Below, in pieces: positions 56,158 through 64,000 of a stretch of 64,000 nucleotides of DNA (its first letter is position 1; every line of letters starts with the position of its first letter). The notes beneath the pieces were generated by a model. That model had not been told where the DNA came from. It searched no databases and worked only from the letters and a program-made list of their open reading frames with translations. The translations under genes were made by a program, and so were the position numbers. The DNA comes from Panicum virgatum (taxonomy: Eukaryota > Streptophyta > Magnoliopsida > Poales > Poaceae). The stretch spans positions 9,989,015 through 10,053,014 of the forward strand of contig NC_053146.1 of assembly GCF_016808335.1 (NCBI RefSeq), written 5' to 3'.

Positions 56158-57729
56158 TTTACCTTTAGAGAACATTGAGGAACAATAATTTTCACTGATT
56201 TTTTAGAAATCCATCAGGGTTTGCCGACACCGACGACCAAGCCTACCTTCACCCCTGACTCCTCTCTTATAACATATAGTAGTGACAGAGAATAAATAAC
56301 TTTAACAAGGGAAAACATTTACTATATCCCACACTCCGCTCTCCACCATTTCATTATACCGATAAATCCAAGATCAAAGATTTCCTCGCTTCAACATATC
56401 AGGCAAACAAACGAAAATGGATTTTGATCCTCTTAAAACCCACATATGCAACTTTCTAGCTAGGTTATAAAAGCTCTTGGATACAATGCCTCTGTTTGTT
56501 GGCCATGCTTTACCACCATACTTGTATACGAGTTCAAAAATTTTACCCTCTTTACATGTTCTCCCCACAAATGCTACTCGTGGTCCTCAACTTTTCTACA
56601 AATATGCACGCCCTTCTAATCCACCCTAAAAACATCCCTATATGTTTGCGAATGTGAACTCCTTAGCGTGGATCAAATTTTGATCCTCATTGGATTGCGA
56701 CCTTTTTTTATTTATTTTATTATTATTATTTAAAAATTTCCACAAATAGTCAAATATGTATACTATAAAAATAAGTAATACAATAAAGTCATTAATGTGA
56801 CGATAAACTTATTTGATACGAATAATAACTATACAAAACTGGTGTATATCAGTTTTGGTATGATCGAATATTATATATGTAGTATCAGTTATCAGCTCCC
56901 ATATCAAATTTATCAAACTCGTAAAACATTTTGCATTTTTAAAATGGTGTATATATATCAGAGTGACAATTATACTTCCGTTCTTCTCTGTTCTCTCTAC
57001 ATAATACATTTTGCATTTTAGTATTTTACTATGATGGGGGACTAGATACAAATGCGTCTCTGTAACAACCAGGAGGCCGTATCTGGTACGATCCAAAATG
57101 GCCCTGTGCTTTCTGGGGAGAAACATTTGAATTTTGAAACCACGGAGGACATTTTAACAGATCTGGCCCTGTGCTAAATGGCCCCATCGATCTATGGCTA
57201 TATCCATGACTCGTTTAATAATATTTGGTAGAAATACAGACTCGAGATAAATCCTTACTCCTAACAAAAACATATTGGATTTTTTTAACGTGAAAATGTC
57301 TATTTTACCTAAGAAATAAATCTCAGCCGTTGACTGTTTACTTAGATTGACACCACCGTTGGCGTACTTTAATGTCTCAACCCATTAAAACTTAAGACTC
57401 ATATCAATTTTTTTTCAATTTAAGGTCCACATCAATTGTCTTAATTAAAGGCCTATTACATAATAACTTAAAAATCTATTATAAGAAATAAATTTTCATA
57501 ATGGCCTATACATATCCTTATTTAGTGGTTGGAAATGCAAGTAAGATAGCACAACTTGGAATTGCAATAAAGTAAGAGAGATAGAGAACACCAGGATAAC
57601 AATTCAGATTAAAGAAAAATCTCACACAAGCAATTCATGATGAACAATATATATATAAAAAAGTAACCGAAAAGACAAGCTGTGCTGCCGGGATCAACCA
57701 AAGAGTAGCGGTCGTGTCTAGCAACACGA
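56158..57729. other. Intergenic, AT-rich
   Basis: No credible gene or bounded repeat is seen. A microsatellite-like ATATATAT segment lies near 56949 and AT-rich low-complexity stretches near 56700-56780. Confidence 0.5.
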
Positions 57730-59125
57730 TCAAGTACCTTTGTAATAGCCAAGTGCACTGTATACTGTCTGAATAAATGTCAGCACGAACAAAGTGATTG
57801 CGGCGATGACCGATATGATCACCCATCGGTTGGGGCAGAACTGGCTCTTGAACTCCGAGTACGCTATACTGACATCTCTTTCATGATGCTCAATCACCTT
57901 TTCCGATAGGCTGTTGAGGTCATCAGGTATGCAGGCTTTTACTTCATCCACCAAGAAACTCCCTACGTTGTGTAGAAACCTCAGAACATCCTCTTCCCCG
58001 TTATTCACCGAGCAGAACACGATGCCCTTCTTCTGCAGTAGTTTAACATCTGCTTTGGTCTGTAATAGGCTTTTCATACATGCGAAATGGGCTGTCACGG
58101 GAAGCCCGTACACCGGATACCGCTGTTCAAAGTTGAGAAGCTGGCGGAATATTTCTTCGCTGTATGGGAACAAGTGCAGGGGTGCTACTTGCATCAGTGC
58201 TGATATTCTCTTGTTAGAGTATACCACATCAGAGCTACTGTCGAGCCGTTTAAAACTAGTTGAGGATTCAAGCAAGTTTGTTGCATTAGGAATATAAAAC
58301 TCGACAAACCGTTTCGCAGGCTGCTCTTGTTCGGATTTTGTATGCACCATCCACTTGCCTTCTTCGGGTGTCCGGGTCCAATGGAAGATGTGCAGTAGAT
58401 GTTTGAAGCCGCCGGATGGGAGTTTGCCGAACTTAACCTTGGATTTGTTCACTCTAGGGTAGAGATCATCAAAACACGACATTGCTAGTCTGTCGATGCA
58501 GGTGCCAGACAGCTCCTTGCTTAAAGCTTGAACTTGTAAATACAGCCTCGACAACAAACCACGGAATCTGGTTGCTGATGCGCAACATGTCGATTTTGGT
58601 CTTTATCTGATCTTCCATTATTCTTTGGTATAGAATTGAAAATTGCAGGGACCTCTGATCTGCCGGATCACTGTTGTTACCTCTGGATCCTCGTAAAATT
58701 TCGGTACCATTCTGGACCTTTTGCAACAAGAGAATCGCAAAAGCTAAAAAGCAACCGGCCCACAGCAACGATTCTAGGAGAGCAATGCTTTCTTTAAAAA
58801 CAAAGTAGTGATAGTAGCTCTTGACTAGATCTTCCCTCTCCTTCATGAGACCAAGGAACAAAGTCACGTCGAGACCAAGCCATCTGGTCATAAACGCAGC
58901 ATATTTCCACATGTGTTCCTCTTCAAGCCAACCGCCCACGCCCTTGAGGAGGAGGATACCGATAGGAAACCTTTCAGGATAGCTACCAGTCCGGTATATC
59001 GATGGCTTGTCTTTGCTGGTGTCTAGAGCCGCTAATGCGGGCTGTACTTTAGTTAGATCGGCGAACTGTCCATCTAGTCGATTTCTTATATTGACAATCC
59101 ACGTTTCCTCAGGAGCGTGGTCTAC
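57730..59125 (-). pseudogene. DUF247 (UPF0481) family gene with one frameshift
   Basis: On the minus strand an acceptor at 59126-59127 begins an exon reading WIVNIRNRLD, then PSIYRTGSYPERF, WLEEEHMWKYAAFMTRWLG and RISNQIPWFVVEAVF. Near 58538-58545 the frame shifts by one base, continuing as LQVQALSKELSG, MSCFDDLYPRVNKSK, FVEFYIPNATNLLES and a C-terminal membrane segment (VIISVIAAITLFVLTFI). This is the usual layout of plant DUF247 proteins, which end in one transmembrane helix and are mostly of unknown function; some act at grass self-incompatibility loci. The first exon was not identified. The shift could be a real mutation or a base-calling error, since the rest of the frame is clean. Confidence 0.82.
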
Positions 59126-59375
59126 CTGTACATATAAGGTTTAGAAGTATTCATTAGCTAAAGGAAAATTAAGCACTGGCTTAAAAAAGGTGATTCATGC
59201 CTTCAACAAGAACTTCTACTACACAGTTCGGAATGGGAAATTAACATTCTTTGCTAGGATGAGTTGAAAACTTGAAATAGCGAGATTTGACAGTAGGAAT
59301 ACTTCATTTTCAATTTCATGTTTTTGAATTCTGCCTCCAATTATTTAACAACTGTAATAGTTCATTAGTCGCTAT

Positions 59376-60140
59376 CTTACTATTACTAATTGGAGGCTCC
59401 TTTGAAATCTCCACATGAAGCCACCTATGATCCTAGGTGGACACTCTAAAAAATAGAGAAGCCTTATAAATTCTCACAAAAATCAGAAACATCTAGTCAT
59501 CAATCTAACAAATCTAATTATAATAGCCATCGGATCTGTTATCTTTGCTTATAAATTACCCACCTCTGCCATTATGAAAATAGACTAAAGTAACCCCCTA
59601 AACATGTATCTAAATTTCCCACCTTTGTCATTATAAAAAAAATCTAAAGTAACCCCCTAATCTTTATGTAAATTACCCACCTATACCATTATAATACAAA
59701 TAATCCCTTTATTTTTCATATAAATTATCCAATTATATCACTATTAGAAGTTAAATTACTCCTAAATCTAACTCTAATTATATGATTATAATAGAATATC
59801 AGTGCATCAATATTAAATTCTAAAGTACCATTTCTATCATTACTAATATTATTCTTTGTATGAAAATACTACCCACGATATTTGTCACCATGTATTCATG
59901 TATAATGGAAGAGATAAGACTACCAATTCAAAAACACATAGTTCAACATAATGTATATATCGAATAAATATGGAGGTGTGATGCAAAATGAAATATATTG
60001 TAACTAGATAATGATAAATATATATTTTAGAGTTTGTGTTAGAATATTTAATTGATGAAAAATAGCGTAACTATAATTATTGATCTCATTCTTATATTAA
60101 TTTTAATTAGTACGTGCGGGAGTACGGGTTGATAGGCTAG
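59376..60140 (+). mobile_element. Non-autonomous Helitron, second copy
   Basis: The 5' end TCTTACTATTACTAATTGG is preceded by A (59375). The 3' end has the hairpin-like GTGCGGGAGTAC, then GGGTTGATAGGCTAG followed by T (60141). The CTAG terminus and A/T flanks fit a Helitron. It is related along its length to 12883-13668. It lies upstream of the DUF247 exon, possibly within its first intron. Confidence 0.78.
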
Positions 60141-60257
60141 TTATGAAATAATTTCAAACGTAACTAAATTTAGAATAACTTGAGATGTAGTACAACAAAA
60201 CTAACCATCTTAATTGGTCAACAGGTGCGGATCTGCTACTCGCCATGAGATCCGGTA

Positions 60258-60590
60258 AAGCTGAGTGTTTAGTTAGTGAAAATTTTTGGTTCAAAGGTCA
60301 CATCGATTGTTTGACCAAATGTCGGGAGGGCTTTTCGGGCACTAATTAAAAAACTAATTTTAGAACTCGCTTGGAAACCGCAAGACAAATCTTTTGAGAC
60401 CTTTGACCGCATCATTAACACATGTGGGTTACTATAGCATTTATGGCTAATCACGCACTAATTAGAATCAAAAGATTCGTCTCATCGTGTACATCCAAGC
60501 TGTGCAATTAGTTTTGTTGTTTAACTACATTTAATGTTTCATGCATGTATTTAAAGGGGAGACAAAAAATTTTGGGACTAAACGGTCCCA
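60258..60590. mobile_element. Degenerate GTGTTTAG-type MITE
   Basis: The left GAGTGTTTAGTTAGTG and right GGGACTAAACGGTCC ends oppose each other. Inner blocks AGATTCGTCTC and ACTCGCTTGGAAACCG resemble other MITEs in the window. No clean duplication remains. Confidence 0.5.
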
Positions 60591-60904
60591 GCAAACTACG
60601 CTCAGAAAGAGCTTTATCTGCCTACCATGTTGCTGGAGCAGTTCTTCGAACAGCTTGCAGAAACATCAATTAGCAAGCTGGCAGTTGAGCAGAAAGGAGG
60701 CAGAACCGGTGCTTTGACAGCCAGCGGCACTTTGTGGATGTATATTTCAAATAATATATGTTGCAGCAACCTGAAATTGAATAAGGGACAGAAAGATGCA
60801 GTGTGATTGAAACATTGCAAATTTTCAATAGGAGTCTGGTTGCATGTCAGAAAGGAATACCTCAGTATAGGTGATTGTAACTGTGCAATTAAAAACTTTT
60901 TTCC

Positions 60905-61058
60905 TTAAGAACCAGTCTTTGGTCTAGTGGCTAAGGGCAAAGCTCTCCGTGTGGGAGGTCATGTGTTTGAAACCCGTTTTTTTTTTTTGGGGGGGGGGGG
61001 GGTCTTTTATAGTTGTTTCAATTCGAGTGGCTTGAGCCTCATCTTTATCTTAAAAAAA
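60905..61058 (+). mobile_element. tRNA-derived SINE
   Basis: A tRNA-like head has an A-box-like region (GGTCTAGTGGCTAAGGGCAA, 60922-60941) and a B-box-like GTGTTTGAAACCC (60964-60976). It is followed by a T-run, a long G-run, an unrelated body (TTCAATTCGAGTGGC) and an A-rich end. This matches the layout of plant SINEs. Target duplications were not resolved. Confidence 0.6.
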
Positions 61059-61345
61059 AGGACTTCTTTGCTTGTGCATGAATATAGATGAGTAGAGGAG
61101 GATATTTGATTGATGTTTGATCTGTTTTTTGTTGGAATAATTATATTTTGATCGATGTGATGTAATTTTTCTTAGTTTCAATTTTCAAGAAATTACTTGA
61201 CAGCCACTGTCAACCTTTCAGAAAGAAAAGAGGGGCAAAAACAAAAAAAAAGCCGGATTAGTTATCAAACCTGTATTTGCGGGATGGAAGGCAACAAAGA
61301 ACTGGTTCAAGGGACTCTGCTAGGTGGATAAAATATCTTCAGAAG

Positions 61346-61437
61346 CTTCGTCGCCATGACCGGGGTTCATGGAGCTGTGAAGGAGAGAATAAGTATCGCC
61401 ATGACCCGAGGTTCTTGGAGCTGTGAAGAAGAGAATG
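61346..61437. repeat. Tandem duplication, about 45-bp unit
   Basis: Two imperfect units contain CGCCATGACC, GGAGCTGTGAAG and GAGAATGAG/GAGAATAAG. On the minus strand each contains an ATG (around 61351 and 61397), upstream of the DUF247 exon. A first exon here is possible but unproven. Confidence 0.5.
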
Positions 61438-61813
61438 AGGGGTAAATTCCTCGCCCAAAACAAATAGCACTCTCATCTATGGTCCTGAAAATTTCGCACT
61501 CCCTTCTTTAGCCCTGTTTTTATATTCCATCCCTTCCATGGCTTTACCGTTATCTCTCCAGTTAAGTGGCAGTTTAGTGGCTGTGAAAAGACAAAAATAC
61601 CTCTGGGACAGACAACAGATAATGAGATCTCTCCTTCTCACATATTTGACCCCTTGTACAAATCACATTTGACATGTATTCTGTACAAATTTACTCATCC
61701 CAATGTAAGTGGAACTGCGCTGGTTATCACATATCTGAATGACCATCCTAGCCACAGAACCACAAACAATAAGGGATGGTTGAATAGGCTTCAAGAGGGG
61801 AGAGCTCAGCTCA

Positions 61814-61875
61814 AATTAGATACCCACAACTGCCTTGATTATTCAATTAGATACCCACAACTGCCTTGATTATTC
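61814..61875. repeat. Exact 31-bp tandem duplication
   Basis: The unit beginning AATTAGATACCCACAACTGC occurs twice without mismatch (61814-61844 and 61845-61875). Confidence 0.9.
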
Positions 61876-62960
61876 AATGGCATGCAATTTAGAAAAGGAT
61901 GAACATCATCTCCCCTCATCAGCACCCCATACATAGGTCCGCTTCTGTTTCCATGTCAGATTTGGTCAGCCTAAGTAAACTTCCACTTACACTGGGTACT
62001 TTTACCCCAAGTAAAGAAATCACTTCTTTTGCATCTCATCTCATTTCATATCCAGATCCCGTTCGCACTGCCCACCCAAATGCCACCAAGGTGGAGAGGA
62101 TGAGGAGCGGAAGGGCTAGGAACATTCAAAGGCAGAGCAGAGCAGATCAAAGCAAAGCACAGCACAGAGGCAACAGCAGGCGAAAGAGATCACCTCTGCA
62201 CGTCTCCTCCGCCGCCGCCCGGACGTCTCCTCCGCGCGCGGGATAGGGGTGCCGGATCCGCGCGAGCCGAGGGCCGCCGCCGCCGGGCGCGGGATGTTGG
62301 CGATGGGGGAGTCGATGGGAGCGTCGTGGGGGCACGGGCGGCGATGGGAGCGTCGTGGGCTCTCGAGTTAGGGGGTAGGGAAGGTGTAAGGGGGTACTTT
62401 GATCCAAAATCCTTTCCTTGCAGCCGCTGCAAGTGATTCGTGCCCCTTTGCACACTTTATTCCCAAATCCTTTTTCAGCTTTTTTTCTTCCCTATGGAAC
62501 AAGTGATTCGCCATTCCTGTCCCAGCTCGCAAGTAAGCAAAGCTCGCGTCACCACTACCGAGGGCCCCTTCTTCTGTTCAAGAAAAGCTGAAAAGAACCT
62601 CCAGGTCCGGCCAGTCCAGGAGAGCGGCTCGATCGCCGTCGTGAACACCGCCGCCGGCGACCTCCGACCACAGCCCGGCATCCATCACCTGCTCCGGCTG
62701 CCATTCGTCGCCGGCTCACCGGACCGCCGTTACGGTGCGCTAAATGAATGTGATGCATCAAATGGAAATAATCGTTCGCAAATTAAACAAGGTTAAGACA
62801 TTGTACTATTTAAGAACTCGGTTTAAACAAATCACAATCCGCGCCAATTTCAAACGTAAACAAGACAAACGAAATCAAATTTCGAAAGAACGAGATCATC
62901 GGCACCAAACACGACCGCACGCAAAAATTAATTGAAAAACCTCCTGTATCGTTCCGATCA
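61876..62960. other. Intergenic, with a GC-rich leader-like block
   Basis: The block 62160-62400 is rich in CCGCCGCC and could be the leader of a minus-strand transcript, perhaps the first exon of the DUF247 gene, but no start codon or splice site is proven. The segment 62505-62590 is a paralogue of the MITE-flanking sequence at 53200-53640. The remainder is the 3' flank of the LEA_2 gene. Confidence 0.4.
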
Positions 62961-63596
62961 CTAGCAGTTCTTCTCCGGCTTGGTGAGCTTGCACTTGACC
63001 CTCTGGAACACGACGGCGGCGGCGGTGCCGGGCGGCGCGAGCTGAAGCTTGAGCGGGCACGACGCCTCGAGCTTGCACTTGGTGTAGCGCGCCGTGTACC
63101 GGACCTCCCCGGTGACGGCCACCTCCACCTGGAACGTCCCCGTCGCGTTCTCCCTCCGGAATTCGGCCTCGCCGGCGTTCCCGAGCGCGGCGAACCTCGC
63201 GGCGCCCGCGGCGAGGTGGTACACCCGGGTCTTCCCCGGCGGGTGCCGGTCGCCCTTGCCGGCGAGCTCGAACCGGTCGAACACCTGGTCGTCGAACTTG
63301 TACGCGGCCTCCAGCGGCTTGGTGTTCTTGAGGGCCATCGCCCAGTTGGGGTTGCGGACCACCAGCGTCAGCGAGAGGTTGTAGGCCAGCGACGTCACCG
63401 GCGAGCTCGTGTTCAGCTCGAAGCGCGCCAGCGAGGCCTCGTCGACGGAGACGGAGGCGTGGCGGACGAACCCGAAGGCGGCGAGGAGCACGGCGAGGAG
63501 GACGACGCCGGCCAAGATGCCGAGGCAGGCCAGGCAGTACTTCCACTCGTCCCACTTGTAGCAGCACTCGTCCCAGCAGTCGCCGAGCTTCCCCAT
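62961..63596 (-). CDS. NDR1/HIN1-like LEA_2 domain protein, 211 aa
   Basis: This is a single exon. The start at 63596 (MGKLGDCWDECCYKW) was chosen over an upstream in-frame ATG at 63728, because the extra 44 residues are Ser-rich and uninformative. A cytosolic Cys/Trp-rich N-terminus precedes one membrane helix (about residues 24-44, ILAGVVLLAVLLAAFGF). A LEA_2-type lumenal or extracellular domain follows, with YNLSLTLVVRNPNW, VFDRFELAGKGDR, FQVEVAVTGEVRY and C-terminal cysteines (KCKLEASCP, VKCKL). NHL proteins of this type sit at the plasma membrane and act in pathogen or stress responses in characterised cases. This member's role is not known. GC-rich single-exon structure is common for grass NHL genes. 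Confidence 0.88.
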   Translation of the reverse strand: MGKLGDCWDECCYKWDEWKYCLACLGILAGVVLLAVLLAAFGFVRHASVSVDEASLARFELNTSSPVTSLAYNLSLTLVVRNPNWAMALKNTKPLEAAYKFDDQVFDRFELAGKGDRHPPGKTRVYHLAAGAARFAALGNAGEAEFRRENATGTFQVEVAVTGEVRYTARYTKCKLEASCPLKLQLAPPGTAAAVVFQRVKCKLTKPEKNC

Positions 63597-64000
63597 CGCC
63601 GGCGGTGAGGAGGAGGACGAGGAGGAAGGGACAAGGGAGATGGCTGCTGCTGGGCCTATGGACGCGCGCGTTGACTTGACGGAGGAGCCGTCGTCAGTCA
63701 AGGCTGGCCGTCGACACGCCTCAACCAACCATGTCTTATGTAGGACACAGCGTCAGATGCCCTACCAACCTCGAATTCATGACGAAAAATTCACCTGTAT
63801 TATTTCACACGCGTTTGAATTCTACTCTACTTTGAATCCAAGATGTACTAGTGGCATGAAAATCTTGGAGATTTGGGTATTGAATTCCCAACATACAGTT
63901 GGGTTTGGTTGCATTTTGAAAATCGAATTCGAAACTCACGTTGGCAATTCTGTTCTTTGAAATGTTGGCCCCCAAGTGGAATTCCACCGTTCGTGGTAAC
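63597..64000. promoter_or_regulatory. Upstream region of the LEA_2 gene
   Basis: The first 130 bases are GC-rich leader-like sequence; beyond about 63720 it is AT-rich. GTTGACTTGACG near 63670 contains a W-box-like TTGAC core, which is weak evidence of stress regulation. No other gene is visible to the window end. Confidence 0.35.

Noticed and set aside
1..64000. CRISPR array, operon, phage or bacterial system
   Set aside because: Introns, LINEs, MITEs and plant-specific domains show nuclear plant DNA. No spacer-repeat array or polycistronic layout is present.

Overview
The window is nuclear DNA from a grass (Poaceae), probably a panicoid or related PACMAD species. The evidence is a dirigent-jacalin fusion gene (a grass family), a Sirevirus-type copia element, L1-type LINEs, Helitrons and many Tourist/Stowaway MITEs, with GC-rich first exons in a TE-rich AT background. 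Nothing looks bacterial, viral or organellar. There is no CRISPR array, rRNA or intact tRNA gene.

Host genes, left to right. A broken dirigent-jacalin gene (3988-10340, +) is split by large insertions in one intron. A possible small ORF (10836-11111, -) follows. Then come two complete five-exon IAA-amino-acid hydrolase (ILR1-like, M20 peptidase) genes in tandem (14951-11645 and 21130-16907, both -) and a decayed third copy (about 23927-26345). A frameshifted DC1 gene fragment (36074-37041, +) abuts a truncated retrotransposon. A two-exon gene encodes a 111-residue membrane-anchored coiled-coil protein (48269-52284, +). A DUF247 gene has one frameshift (57730-59125, -), and an NDR1/HIN1-like LEA_2 gene is intact (62961-63596, -).

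Transposons make up most of the rest, and many have target-site duplications (TSDs) that fix their ends. Examples are a CACTA element with an LTR retrotransposon nested in it (5828-10087), two Helitrons (12883-13668 and 59376-60140), a 5'-truncated LINE in a hydrolase intron (18405-19759), and a GC-rich retroposon inside the third hydrolase copy (24515-26216). Others are a Sirevirus with one full and one truncated LTR (26949-36073), a near-full-length LINE (37216-43037), a MULE-like element (44894-46309), a hAT element (46773-47784) and about a dozen MITEs.

The most unusual signal is an array of 18-nt GGYGGATGCTTTGCCRCC-type motifs in two related GC-rich retroposons (3520-3687 and 25731-25921). 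The arms pair and change together in several copies, and the spacing does not keep a reading frame. Also notable are a Helitron inserted three bases inside a splice donor, a tRNA-like Pol III cassette inside the CACTA element, and a natural empty-site paralogue of one MITE insertion.

The hydrolases would release free auxin from IAA-amino-acid conjugates in the endomembrane system. No other neighbouring genes form an evident pathway.
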